Shown: in pieces, positions 1-8,823 of the stretch
Layout: every line of letters starts with the position of its first letter
Position numbering within the stretch: the first letter of the stretch is position 1
Source of the DNA: DATHWB01 sp035544575
GTDB lineage: Bacteria; Actinomycetota; Acidimicrobiia; Spongiisociales; ZC4RG35
Assembly (NCBI GenBank): GCA_035544575.1
Contig: DATKEC010000129.1
Location: 1 to 64,000 of the forward strand
Direction of reading: 5' to 3'
DNA: 64,000 nucleotides
Made by a program: the position numbers and the translations under genes
The notes under the pieces: generated by a model
What the model was told of the DNA's origin: nothing
What the model saw: the letters and a program-made list of their open reading frames with translations, nothing else
The model's database searches: none

Positions 1-427
<427 letters not shown>

Positions 428-668
428 ACGTTCATGCGGTCGGCTCGAACACGAGTGCTCGGGCCTCCCAACAATCCGGTCAATAGTGAGCTATCCAAAG
501 ATCCTCGAGTCCGACCGTGGCCGGTCACGAGGATGTGATTGCTCTTTCGCTACTTGCTCCTGAACCCTCCGCCGACATGCGATGCACGCCGTTGGAGGTT
601 TCTGGTGCTCGCGCTCCTCCACTCGGTCGGACCGAAGTCCTCCGGTGTCGGGGCGCGTGCTGACTTTT

Positions 669-689
669 GGCACACTATCCAGTTGTCAA
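669..689 (-). promoter_or_regulatory. rRNA leader element (TTGACAACT...GTGTGCC type)
   Basis: Read on the minus strand this segment runs TTGACAACTGGATAGTGTGC. It resembles the conserved TTGA-AACT-AGTGTG motif of actinobacterial rRNA leaders and spacers, which takes part in antitermination and processing of the precursor. It lies about 240 bases upstream of the 16S 5' end. The identification rests on motif resemblance only. A housekeeping -35 is possible for TTGACA, but no good -10 follows at the right distance. The rest of 428-870 holds no gene. Confidence 0.45.
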
Positions 690-803
690 GGAGCCGCTGC
701 TCCTTCGCCTGCTGGGGCGAAGCGACCGACCATGGTAGCCGGTGCCTGTTCTTCACACCAAACCGTCACCGCTTTGAAAGAAGTGCGGTGTCGCGTGTGA
801 GAG

Positions 804-821
804 GCCGACCGGTTGGTCGGC
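804..821 (-). other. Hairpin between tyrS and 16S rRNA
   Basis: GCCGACC and GGTCGGC form a 7-bp stem around a 4-base loop. No U-run follows on the minus strand, so it is a poor intrinsic terminator for tyrS. It falls just downstream of the predicted rRNA start site and may instead be part of the rRNA leader. Confidence 0.3.
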
Positions 822-830
822 GGAAATGGA

Positions 831-858
831 ACTGTAACACCAAGTTACGCAGATGCAA
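831..858 (-). promoter_or_regulatory. Candidate rRNA operon promoter
   Basis: On the minus strand TTGCAT (853-858) and TACAGT (831-836) are separated by 16 bases. This resembles a housekeeping sigma-A promoter. It lies directly after the tyrS stop codon and would give a leader of about 400 bases before 16S rRNA. It is chosen by eye as the best hexamer pair between tyrS and rrs; other promoters may exist in the region. Confidence 0.35.
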
Positions 859-870
859 GTCGCTCGGGCT

Positions 871-2064
871 CTATCCCTTCAGCCGGGCGAATCGACGCTT
901 CCCCACCTGGAGAACCGCCCCCGCCAGGGTGGCCCGCGCCACCTCGACCTCGGTGACGATCTCACCGTCCACCCGCACCGCCCCCTGCTGGAGGAGACGC
1001 CGGGCCTCTCCTCCGCTCCCGGCCATCCCCGCATCCCGGATCAGCCCGGGGAGCGACACCGGATCATCGGTGCCCAACTGGTGAGCGGCGATGTCGTCGG
1101 GGATTTCATGCCGCTTGTGGACGGTGTCGAAGGCGGCCTCCGCCCGGGCTGCCGCCTCGGCGTCGTGATAGAGGGTGACGATCTCGCGAGCCAGCCTTCG
1201 CTTGGTGGCATTCGGGTGCAGCGATGCATCCGCCAGTCCGGCTCGGATCGTACCGATCTCCTCGAGCGGCACCTCGGTCGCCAGCTCGAACCACTGAACG
1301 ATGAGTTCATCCGGGATCGACATGGTCTTTCCGAACTGCTCGGTGGGTGTTTCGGCGACGCCGATGAAGTTGTCCAGACTCTGGGACATCTTCTGATGGC
1401 CGTCGGTGCCGACGAGGAGCGGCATCGTCAGTGCGACCTGTGGCTCCAAGCCGTAGCCGCGCTGAACCTCCCGCCCCATCATCAGATTCCAGAGCTGATC
1501 CGACCCGCCGAGTTCCACATCGGCTTCGATGGCAACGGAGTCGTAACCCTGCAGCAATGGGTACAGAAACTCCATCACCGAGATCGGGTTGTTCGACTCG
1601 AACCGCTTGGCGAAATCGCCACGCTCCAGCATCTGGGCCACGGTCGCCTTCGAGGTCAGCTCGAGAAGGCCCGCCATGTCGAGGGCACCCAGCCATTCGG
1701 AGTTGTATCGGATCTCGAGTGGCTCAGGCAGCAACACGCGCTGGAACTCTTCGAGGATGGCGTCGGCATAGCCCATGACCTCGGCGTGGCTGAGCCGCCG
1801 GCGAGTCTCGCTCTTTCCGCTCGGATCGCCCACCTGGGCGGTGAAGTCCCCGACGATGAGCACCGCCGTGTGGCCGTGTTCCTGGAAGTGAGCCAGCTTG
1901 CGGAGGACCACCGCCCATCCCAAGGTGACCGCCGGGGCGGTCGGATCCAATCCGAGTTTGACCCGCAGCGGCATGCCCTTGGCGAGCTTCGCCTCGAGAC
2001 CGGAGCCGGGTTGGACGACGTCGACGCCGCGCATGAGCTTGTCGAGTTGGTCACCTGTGGTCAT
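871..2064 (-). CDS. tyrS: Tyrosyl-tRNA synthetase (class Ic, TyrRS2 type)
   Basis: Charges tRNA-Tyr with tyrosine in the cytoplasm. The 397-residue protein has a Rossmann core, DPTAP at 40-44, the GDFTAQVGDPSGKS segment at 72-85, LGGSDQ at 185-190, KMSQS (KMSKS motif) at 225-229 and a C-terminal S4 RNA-binding domain from about 335. The start chosen is the ATG of MTTGDQ, which overlaps the end of mpg by 14 bases; the longer open frame upstream only shadows mpg. Oddity: the HIGH motif reads TLGW (47-50), so both histidines are replaced. Everything else fits a working enzyme. The stop is TAG. Confidence 0.96.
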   Translation of the reverse strand: MTTGDQLDKLMRGVDVVQPGSGLEAKLAKGMPLRVKLGLDPTAPAVTLGWAVVLRKLAHFQEHGHTAVLIVGDFTAQVGDPSGKSETRRRLSHAEVMGYADAILEEFQRVLLPEPLEIRYNSEWLGALDMAGLLELTSKATVAQMLERGDFAKRFESNNPISVMEFLYPLLQGYDSVAIEADVELGGSDQLWNLMMGREVQRGYGLEPQVALTMPLLVGTDGHQKMSQSLDNFIGVAETPTEQFGKTMSIPDELIVQWFELATEVPLEEIGTIRAGLADASLHPNATKRRLAREIVTLYHDAEAAARAEAAFDTVHKRHEIPDDIAAHQLGTDDPVSLPGLIRDAGMAGSGGEARRLLQQGAVRVDGEIVTEVEVARATLAGAVLQVGKRRFARLKG

Positions 2065-2632
2065 CGAGCGTCCCGGTCTGAGGGAAGGGCGACAATACCG
2101 GTTCGACTGCCACCCACCGCCACGGCACGTCGACGGCCCTGCTGATGCCGATCCGCGGGGTGGCGGTCGCCCGCAGCGGGCTCCCGGGCGTGAGCCGTAC
2201 AGGGGCGGACGGGTCGAGCGAGTCGGCGCCGTCGAACGAGTCGTCGATGCCGAGCGCCTGGGCGAGCTTGCCAGGACCGTCGCAGAGATGAGTCCGCCGC
2301 CCGCGACGCTCCGCCATGACGTCCTGGCCGGTGTGGACAGCACCCGCCCGTATGAGCACGGCACTGCCTTCCCCGACAGCTCCGGTGCTGATGTTCACGC
2401 ACCAGTGGACGCCATAGGAGCGGTAGACGTAGAGCGTTCCCGGGGCGCCGTACATCGAACGGTTCCGCTCGGTGGGGCCCCGGTAGGAGTGGCTGGCCGG
2501 GTCAGAGGGTGTGTACGCCTCCACCTCGACGATGACGACCGACGTTTCGCGACCGTCGAGGCGTGTGGTCAGCACCGAGCCGAGCAGCAAAGGGGCCACT
2601 TCCGGAGCAGCGGCCGCGAGAAGGTCCCTCAC
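2051..2632 (-). CDS. mpg: 3-methyladenine DNA glycosylase (AAG/MPG family)
   Basis: Base-excision repair enzyme that removes alkylated and deaminated purines. At 193 residues it has the usual length of bacterial AAG proteins. Diagnostic segments are VEVEAYTPSDPASHSYRG (containing the catalytic-region Glu), RNRSMYGAPGTLYVY, YGVHWCVNI and the DGPGKLAQALGI segment of the nucleotide-flipping pocket. It starts with GTG and overlaps the argF stop by 4 bases (GTGA). It lies just upstream of tyrS, the same order as in mycobacteria. Confidence 0.93.
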   Translation of the reverse strand: MRDLLAAAAPEVAPLLLGSVLTTRLDGRETSVVIVEVEAYTPSDPASHSYRGPTERNRSMYGAPGTLYVYRSYGVHWCVNISTGAVGEGSAVLIRAGAVHTGQDVMAERRGRRTHLCDGPGKLAQALGIDDSFDGADSLDPSAPVRLTPGSPLRATATPRIGISRAVDVPWRWVAVEPVLSPFPQTGTLDDHR

Positions 2633-3519
2633 CCGAGGAGATGGAGCAGGATCGCCTTGAACGCGTGGAGACGATTCTCAGCCTGGTCGAAGACGCGGGA
2701 TTGACCGGACTCCATGACAGCGTCGGTCACTTCCTCCCCCCGATGTGCGGGCAGGCAGTGCAGGAAGATCGCCCCGGGTCCGGCGGTCTCCATGATCCGG
2801 TCGTCGACTTGGAAGGGCGCGAAGTGCCGCCGGCGAAGTGCGGCCTCCTCTTCCCTACCCATCGATGCCCACACATCGGTGTACACCGCATCCGCTCCGG
2901 CCGCGGCCTCGTGCGGATCGTCGGTGAGCGTCACCTCGCCCACCTCGCGCGCCTGAGCCACCACATCGGCATCGGGCGCATAGCCGGGGGGTGTCGCCAC
3001 GGCGATCGAGCCTCCCGCTTTGACGGTGGCGAGGATGAGGGAATGGCACACGTTGTTGCCGTCTCCGAGATATGCGACCCGGCTGCCCGCAACCGGCAGG
3101 TGTTCGTTCAGTGTCATCAGGTCTGCAATCGCCTGACAGGGATGCTCGCGATCCGAGAGGAGGTTGACGACCGGCATATCGGTCGCCCGGTCGATCGCGG
3201 TCAGGTCCGCATGGTCGAAGACCCGCATGCCGAGAAGATCGAGGTAGCGCTCCAGCACCCGACCAACGTCTTCGGGCGTCTCACGCACGCCGAGTCCGGT
3301 CTGCTCGTTGCGAATCACGATGGGGTGGATCCCGAGTTGGATGGCCGCCACGTCACAGCTCACCCACGTCCGCAACGACTGCTGCTGAAAGAACAATCCG
3401 ATCGATTTGCCTGTGAGTGCCGTCCTGTACCCGCCCGGGTCGGCCTTGACCGCTGCCGCGAGGTCGAGCATGTGTCGGAGATCCGCGGGGGATGTCTCAG
3501 CGATCGAGAGCAGGCTCAC
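2629..3519 (-). CDS. argF: Ornithine carbamoyltransferase (unusual carbamoyl-phosphate loop)
   Basis: Makes citrulline from ornithine and carbamoyl phosphate in arginine synthesis. At 296 residues it is slightly short. Ornithine-carbamoyltransferase signatures are present: HPCQAIAD, GDGNNVCHSL, DVWASMG (the ornithine-binding SMG loop) and HCLPAHRGEEV. The last two argue against N-acetyl- or N-succinylornithine transcarbamylase. Oddity: the phosphate loop normally reading STRTR is SLRTW, keeping the Ser, Arg and Thr that bind phosphate but losing the final Arg. It starts with GTG, overlapping pheT by 4 bases. No argC, J, B, D, R, G or H is adjacent, although related genomes usually carry them between pheT and tyrS. 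Confidence 0.92.
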   Translation of the reverse strand: MSLLSIAETSPADLRHMLDLAAAVKADPGGYRTALTGKSIGLFFQQQSLRTWVSCDVAAIQLGIHPIVIRNEQTGLGVRETPEDVGRVLERYLDLLGMRVFDHADLTAIDRATDMPVVNLLSDREHPCQAIADLMTLNEHLPVAGSRVAYLGDGNNVCHSLILATVKAGGSIAVATPPGYAPDADVVAQAREVGEVTLTDDPHEAAAGADAVYTDVWASMGREEEAALRRRHFAPFQVDDRIMETAGPGAIFLHCLPAHRGEEVTDAVMESGQSRVFDQAENRLHAFKAILLHLLG

Positions 3520-5906
3520 GACGCTCCCCGGAGCTCTGCTCCCAGGCCGGCGGCGGCATCGATCATGGCTTGACGGATCGGAGCGACCTCCTCGTTCGTC
3601 AGGGTGCGGTCCGGTGCTCGAAGCACGTAGCGGATCGCCAGTGACTTGCGGCCCCCTCCCAAACCGGGGTACTCGTCGAAAACCCGGGTGTCCTCGATCA
3701 GGTCCGCGGCGGCCGACGACGTCACAGCGACGAGCGTGGCGGCGGCCAACCCTGTCTCACACGCAAACGCCAGATCGAACTCCGCAGGCGGATAGGTGCT
3801 GGGCGTCTCGAAGCCACGCGACGGACGGGCTGCGATGAGCGGCGAAACATCGAACTCCCCCACGGCCACGCGCCCAGGGAGTTCGTAGTGATCCGCCGCC
3901 GCAGGATGAAGTTCCCCCACGAAACCGACCGCCCTGCCGTCGACTCTCACCTCCGACGCCCGACCCGGGTGGTAGCCGGGAGGATTGGCGGCGACCAGTT
4001 CGACGGGTATGCCCAGAGAGCGGGCGAGAGTGCGCCACATACCGGTCGCCGTGAATGCATCGGCGGGCCGGGCGGGGCGGTCCAGGTCCCTCCCGCCGTG
4101 GCTGCCGACGATCACGAAGCCGAGCCGGTCCGGCTGGTCGGGGATCCGGGGATCGTCGGGATCGGGCCGATCGAAGAACACCTTGCCTGTCTCGAAGAGC
4201 CCGACGCCCTGCGCCCCATGGGAGAGGTTGTACCGGGCGGACGCGAGCAGACCGGGAAGTAGCGTCGTCCGGAGGATCGCCTGTTCTTCCCGGAGCGGGT
4301 TCTTCACGATGACCACTCTCCGCGCCGCATGGGACGGGGAGTACCCGAGCGCCTCGAGATCGTCCATTCCGATGAAGCTCAAATGCGTTGCCTGTGAGAG
4401 GCCGAGACCCACCAGGGTCTCCCGGAGCTGTCTCATCCGTCGTTGGCTCGGAGTCCAACCACCTCCCCGTCCCGTCGGCACGGTGGCTTCGAACCTGTCG
4501 TATCCGTGGAGCCGGGCGACCTCTTCGATGAGGTCGATCGGACGTTCGACGTCAGGTCGATAGCCGGGAACAGTCACGATCACGGGATCCTCGCCCCTCA
4601 CCTCCATCCCGATCGCCTCCAACAGCGACCCGATCCGAGGACCATCGAAGCCGGGGCCGAGGATGCGTTCGACATCGGCGACCGCCAGCTCGATGACGGG
4701 CCGCTCGAAGGGAGCCGCGATGACGTCTCCCATCGTCTCGACCACGTCGCCGCCCCCGATCGCCTGCAGCAGCGATGCGGCGCGGGTGAGCGCTATCGGA
4801 GGAAGTTCTCGGTCGACGCCGCGCTCGAAACGGGCCGATGCCTCGGAGCGGAGTCCATGTCGGCGTGACATCCACATCACCGTTGGCGGATCCCAGCTGG
4901 CCGCCTCCAGCAGGATCTGCGTGGTCGCCTCGTTCACTTCCGACGCGGCGCCGCCCATCGTCCCCGCCAGCGACGTCGGGCCCGACTCGTCACAGATCAC
5001 GAGGTCCTCGGCGGTCAGCTCTCGATCGACGTCGTCCAGCGTCCTCACCGTCTCCCCCGGGATGGCGCGGCGCACAGTGAGGCGGTCTCCGGCGATCCGG
5101 TCGACATCGAAGGCGTGGAGCGGCTGTCCCAGCTCCAGCATGACGTAGTTGGTGACATCGACCGCCGTCGAGATCGGCCTGAATCCGCTGATCCGCAACC
5201 GATGCCGCATCCAGAAAGGAGATGGACCCACCCTGACACCGCGGCTCTCACGGGTGGCGAAGCGGAAACAACCCGTCGGGTCTTCGATCTGGACCGTCAC
5301 CCGGGGGGCGCCTGGCGTGGTCGACACCTCCGCCGAGGGCATCCGCAGCCCGATGCCGTAGTACGCGGCGAGGTCGCGGGCGATACCGAGAACTGACATC
5401 GCATCGGGACGGTTGGGGGTGATCGAAAGGTCGAAGACGACATCGGGCAGTGCGATCCAATCCGCGAATTCGGCCCCGACCGGCGCATCTGGCTCGAGTA
5501 CGAGGATTCCCGCGTGGTCCTCACCCAGTCCGAGTTCGCTCTCGGAGCAGATCATCCCATGTGACATCACACCGCGAATCTCCCTCGAGCCGATCTCGAC
5601 GCCCCCGGCGACCACCGCCCCGGGCTCCGCGAAGGCGACGACTGCCCCGGAGTCGAAATTCCAGGCTCCACACACCACGTGGATGGGTTCTCCACCGGTG
5701 CTGACCGTGCAGAGACGGACCTTGTCGGCGTCCGGATGGGCTTGGACAGTCACGACGCGGGCGATCCTGACCCCGGTCCAGTCGGCGCGGAGCTCGACCA
5801 CACCGTCGACTTCGTGACCCAGCGCCCAGAGTGCCGAGCTCAGCTCCTGTGGGTCCTTGGTCGGCAGATCGACGAATTCCAACAGCCAATCGAGTGAGAT
5901 CTTCAT
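3516..5906 (-). CDS. pheT: Phenylalanyl-tRNA synthetase beta subunit
   Basis: Non-catalytic subunit of the alpha2-beta2 PheRS; it binds tRNA and edits mischarged Tyr-tRNA. The 796 residues are the usual length. It begins MKISLDWLLEFVDL. An EMAP-like OB tRNA-binding domain covers about 40-150 (DADKVRLCTVSTGG). B3/B4 editing and B5 domains follow, then a synthetase-like core and a C-terminal ferredoxin-fold anticodon-binding domain (from about TYPPAEFDLAF). The ATG overlaps the pheS stop by 4 bases (ATGA), which fixes the start; the open frame continues upstream only inside pheS. Confidence 0.97.
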   Translation of the reverse strand: MKISLDWLLEFVDLPTKDPQELSSALWALGHEVDGVVELRADWTGVRIARVVTVQAHPDADKVRLCTVSTGGEPIHVVCGAWNFDSGAVVAFAEPGAVVAGGVEIGSREIRGVMSHGMICSESELGLGEDHAGILVLEPDAPVGAEFADWIALPDVVFDLSITPNRPDAMSVLGIARDLAAYYGIGLRMPSAEVSTTPGAPRVTVQIEDPTGCFRFATRESRGVRVGPSPFWMRHRLRISGFRPISTAVDVTNYVMLELGQPLHAFDVDRIAGDRLTVRRAIPGETVRTLDDVDRELTAEDLVICDESGPTSLAGTMGGAASEVNEATTQILLEAASWDPPTVMWMSRRHGLRSEASARFERGVDRELPPIALTRAASLLQAIGGGDVVETMGDVIAAPFERPVIELAVADVERILGPGFDGPRIGSLLEAIGMEVRGEDPVIVTVPGYRPDVERPIDLIEEVARLHGYDRFEATVPTGRGGGWTPSQRRMRQLRETLVGLGLSQATHLSFIGMDDLEALGYSPSHAARRVVIVKNPLREEQAILRTTLLPGLLASARYNLSHGAQGVGLFETGKVFFDRPDPDDPRIPDQPDRLGFVIVGSHGGRDLDRPARPADAFTATGMWRTLARSLGIPVELVAANPPGYHPGRASEVRVDGRAVGFVGELHPAAADHYELPGRVAVGEFDVSPLIAARPSRGFETPSTYPPAEFDLAFACETGLAAATLVAVTSSAAADLIEDTRVFDEYPGLGGGRKSLAIRYVLRAPDRTLTNEEVAPIRQAMIDAAAGLGAELRGAS

Positions 5907-6946
5907 GACGGGAACTGGGAAAGGAAACGGATGTCGTTTTCGATGAAGTGGCGGATATTGCCGATGTCGTGGCGCACCATTGCCAGCCGCTCGACACCCA
6001 TCCCGAACGCAAACCCTGTGAGTGCCGCAGGGTCGTAGCCGACGGCTTCGAGAACATTCGGATCGACCATTCCGCACCCCAGCATCTCGAGCCAGCCTGC
6101 TCCCCCGCACAGCCGACAGCCGGCTTCGCCGCCGTCGCACATGAAGCAGGAGACATCGAGCTCTGCCGAAGGCTCTGTGAAGGGGAAGAAGTGCGGGCGG
6201 AGTCGAACCGTGGTCTGCGGCCCGAAGAACTGCCGGGCAAAATGCATCAGAGTGCCCTTGAGGTCGCTGAACTGGAGGCCGGTGTCGACAGCCAGCCCCT
6301 CGATCTGATGGAACACGGGAAGGTGGGACGCATCGATGGTGTCCGTGCGGAACACTTTGCCGGGCACGACGACGTGGACCGGCGCCGAATGGTTCTCCAT
6401 CCAGCGGACCTGCATCGGCGAGGTCTGAGTCCGTAACAGCGACTCGTCATCTGCCACCTCGTAGTACAAGTACATCGTGTCTGACTCGGCGCGGGCCGGG
6501 TGCGTGACAGGTGTGTTGAGGGCGTCGAAGTTGTACCAGCCGGTCTCGGCTTCGGGCCCTTCGGCGACGTCGTAGCCCAAGCCGATGAAGATCTCGCAGA
6601 CCTCGTCGATCGTCTGCTGGATCAGGTGCAGCGTGCCACGGGCCAGATCGAGTCGTTCGAGGGTCACATCGACCCGGTCTCCGTCCAGCAGCGCGTCCGC
6701 CGCCGCCCTCGTGAGGATCGCCCGGCGGGAAGCGAGAAGCTCGGTGAGCGCCGCCTTCGCCGCCTGGATGGCTTGGCCGGCCGCGGGACGCTCCTCGGCG
6801 GGAAGGGAGCCGACGTCCCTCTGCACCAAGGCCAACACCGATCGCCTGCCCACCAGGTCGGCCTCGAGTTCTTCCAATTCCTGGAGTTCGGTCGCGGCAG
6901 CGATTCTCTCCGGGGCGCTGGCGATCACCTGTTCGAGTTCTTGCAT
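5903..6946 (-). CDS. pheS: Phenylalanyl-tRNA synthetase alpha subunit
   Basis: Catalytic subunit of PheRS. It is 347 residues long with an N-terminal coiled-coil tRNA-binding arm (about 1-95). The class II catalytic core includes GYDVAEGPEAETGWYNFDALN, the HPAR segment (motif 1 region), FRTDTIDASHLPVFHQIEG (motif 2) and GFAFGMGVERLAMVRH (motif 3). ATG start. It lies 14 bases after the trmH-family gene and is coupled to pheT. Confidence 0.97.
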   Translation of the reverse strand: MQELEQVIASAPERIAAATELQELEELEADLVGRRSVLALVQRDVGSLPAEERPAAGQAIQAAKAALTELLASRRAILTRAAADALLDGDRVDVTLERLDLARGTLHLIQQTIDEVCEIFIGLGYDVAEGPEAETGWYNFDALNTPVTHPARAESDTMYLYYEVADDESLLRTQTSPMQVRWMENHSAPVHVVVPGKVFRTDTIDASHLPVFHQIEGLAVDTGLQFSDLKGTLMHFARQFFGPQTTVRLRPHFFPFTEPSAELDVSCFMCDGGEAGCRLCGGAGWLEMLGCGMVDPNVLEAVGYDPAALTGFAFGMGVERLAMVRHDIGNIRHFIENDIRFLSQFPS

Positions 6947-6960
6947 GCGAGCCAGCGAGG

Positions 6961-7701
6961 TTACCGGGTCGACACTCCACCTCCGACGGACTTACGCCAC
7001 CGTGCGAATTCGTACGCGACGATCGCCCCGGCGAGGGCCGCATTGAGGCTCTCGGTGGCTCCAGGCATCGGAATCGTCACTTTCACATCGGCCGCGGCCA
7101 CCTCGGCGGGGGCGAGTCCGTGCGCCTCCGAACCCACCGCGATCTCCCAAATGCGTCCGGGATCGCAGACCTCTCCCAGCCGATCCGGAGCGATGCCTCC
7201 TTCCACCACTGTGGCGATGATGCCGGCGGCCGCCGGGGACAGACCGATCCCGGTGCGAAAGTGGGCGCCCGCCCCGGCGCGGAGGACCTTGGGCGACCAA
7301 GGATCCACCGACCCCGCGCGGAAGACGACATCGAGTGCGAAGGCGGCGGCGGTGCGGATCAATGTCCCGGCGTTGCCGGGATCGGTGACGTGGACCGACA
7401 GGTGGTCACGATGGATCGGCATCGGCTCGGGGATGGCGAGGACGGCCACCGGCCCTCTCGGATTCTGGGTTCCCGCCAGCTTGCCGAGGACGTCCTCGGT
7501 GACTTCTACCCACCGGGGATCATCGGGCTCGGGTCGGCCGAGACCGAAGATCTCAACGATCTCACCGCCGGCCCTTCGCGCCTCGTCCAGCAGATGCGGA
7601 CCCTCGAGGAGCGTACGCCCGGTGCGGGTTCGCTCCCGGGCCCGATGAAGCCGGACCGCTGCGATGACCCGCGGGTTGCGAGTCGAACGGACCGGCTCCA
7701 T
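6961..7701 (-). CDS. SpoU/TrmH-family RNA 2'-O-methyltransferase
   Basis: Methylates ribose 2'-OH in rRNA or tRNA using S-adenosylmethionine; the exact nucleotide cannot be told. The 246-residue protein has the three SPOUT motifs: DPGNAGTLIRTAAAF (motif 1), GSEAHGL (motif 2) and IPMPGATESLNAALAGAIVAYE-like motif 3. A short N-terminal L30e-like substrate-binding region precedes the SPOUT fold. The position between rplT and pheS is where actinobacteria carry the gene often called tsnR. It starts 4 bases after the rplT stop and is probably in the infC-rplT-pheST operon. Confidence 0.9.
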   Translation of the reverse strand: MEPVRSTRNPRVIAAVRLHRARERTRTGRTLLEGPHLLDEARRAGGEIVEIFGLGRPEPDDPRWVEVTEDVLGKLAGTQNPRGPVAVLAIPEPMPIHRDHLSVHVTDPGNAGTLIRTAAAFALDVVFRAGSVDPWSPKVLRAGAGAHFRTGIGLSPAAAGIIATVVEGGIAPDRLGEVCDPGRIWEIAVGSEAHGLAPAEVAAADVKVTIPMPGATESLNAALAGAIVAYEFARWRKSVGGGVSTR

Positions 7702-7705
7702 GGGA

Positions 7706-8056
7706 TCAGTCGGCGTTGATGGTCTCGACCAGCTGGGCGAACGCCTGCGGATCGTTGACTGCGAGGTCCGCCAGCATCTTTCGGTCGATTTCGATCTCGG
7801 CTGCTTTCAGACCGGCGATGAGCTGGCTGTACGTCGTTCCGTTCTGACGCGCCCCGGCGTTGATCCGTTGAATCCACAGCTTGCGGAACTCGCCTTTGCG
7901 CGCCCGGCGATCCCGGTAGGAGTCCTGCATCGCGTGCATGACCTGCTCGTTGGCGGTCTTGAAGCGGCGGCTGCGGGCGCCCTTGTACCCCTTGGCCCGG
8001 TCGAGGACCTTCTTGTGGTTCTTCTTGCCGTGTACGGCTCTCTTCACACGGGACAT
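7706..8056 (-). CDS. rplT: Ribosomal protein bL20
   Basis: Large-subunit protein bL20, an early assembly protein that binds 23S rRNA. The 116 residues begin MSRVKRAVHGKKNHKKVL, with the long basic N-terminal helix (KGYKGARSRRFKTANEQVMHA) and the globular C-terminus (WIQRINAGARQNG, YSQLIAGLK) of the family. It lies one base after rpmI. Confidence 0.98.
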   Translation of the reverse strand: MSRVKRAVHGKKNHKKVLDRAKGYKGARSRRFKTANEQVMHAMQDSYRDRRARKGEFRKLWIQRINAGARQNGTTYSQLIAGLKAAEIEIDRKMLADLAVNDPQAFAQLVETINAD

Positions 8057-8057
8057 G

Positions 8058-8252
8058 TCACTTCCCCAGCATCTTCTTGACGACTTTGGCGTCGCCGGGA
8101 GCGAGGTCGGTTTCGCCGCGGAGGCGGCGGAAACGGTCCTTGCTCTTGGCGAGCTTGTAATGTCCCTTGCCGGCTTGCTTCCGGCGTAAGCGACCGGTAC
8201 CGGTCACCTTGATGCGCTTGGCGGCGCCGCGATGAGTCTTCATCTTCGGCAT
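8058..8252 (-). CDS. rpmI: Ribosomal protein bL35
   Basis: Large-subunit protein bL35, 64 residues. It begins MPKMKTHRGAAKRIKVTGTG, the family signature, and contains the RLRRKQAGKGHYKLAKS segment. It sits between infC and rplT in the universally conserved infC-rpmI-rplT order. Confidence 0.98.
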   Translation of the reverse strand: MPKMKTHRGAAKRIKVTGTGRLRRKQAGKGHYKLAKSKDRFRRLRGETDLAPGDAKVVKKMLGK

Positions 8253-8262
8253 TCCGTCCTCC

Positions 8263-8823
8263 TCATTCCTCTTCGTCTGAGCGCTGGTCGCTGCTCTCCT
8301 GGGTGGGCTCCCGGTACTTGCGGTTGGGAGCCAGCGTCATCGACATGTTGCGTCCTTCGAGCGACGCCGGCTGTTCGACGACCCCTCGGTCTCCGATCGT
8401 CGCCACCAGCCGGTCGAGAACCTCCCGACCGAATTCGGGACGTTCCCGCTCACGGCCACGGAAACGAACGGTCACTTTGACCTTGTCGCCCTCGGACAGC
8501 CATTCGGCGGTGCGGCGTGCCTGCATGTCGAAGTCGTGATCGGCGATGCGGGGTGTGAGACGGGTCTCCTTGATGACGGTGCGGGTCTGTTTCTTGCGAG
8601 CCTCGCGGTCCCGGACCGACTGCTCGTACTTGAACTTCCCGTAATCCATGATCTTGCACACGGGGGGACGAGCGTTGGGAGCGACCTCGACGAGGTCCAG
8701 ATCCAGCTGCTCGGCCAGCCACAATGCTTCGGACAGCTTCTTCACCCCGACTTGGGATCCATCGGGAGCCACCACCCGAACCTCTGGGGCCCGGATGTAG
8801 CCGTTCACGCGCAGATCAGCGAT
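8263..8823 (-). CDS. infC: Translation initiation factor IF-3, probable ATC start
   Basis: Binds the 30S subunit, prevents 50S joining and proofreads start codons. It has an N-terminal domain (NGYIRAPEVRVV), a lysine-rich linker (MDYGKFKYEQSVRDREARKK) and a C-terminal domain (RFRGREREREFGR-like, RPEFGREVLDR). The first ATG/GTG in frame is a GTG at 8808, with no ribosome site near it. An AGGAG lies 8 bases before an ATC at 8823, giving I-A-D-L-R-V-N-G, which fits the usual IF-3 N-terminus. Infrequent AUU or AUC starts are known for infC and underlie its autoregulation. With the ATC the protein has 186 residues, with the GTG 181. Confidence 0.95.
   Translation of the reverse strand: MADLRVNGYIRAPEVRVVAPDGSQVGVKKLSEALWLAEQLDLDLVEVAPNARPPVCKIMDYGKFKYEQSVRDREARKKQTRTVIKETRLTPRIADHDFDMQARRTAEWLSEGDKVKVTVRFRGRERERPEFGREVLDRLVATIGDRGVVEQPASLEGRNMSMTLAPNRKYREPTQESSDQRSDEEE

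Noticed and set aside
853..2145. Plus-strand open frame antisense to tyrS
   Set aside because: Shadow of tyrS; no family resemblance and no ribosome site.
8263..8808. infC starting at the GTG at 8808
   Set aside because: No ribosome site at suitable distance and the protein would lack the usual first residues; the ATC at 8823 fits better.
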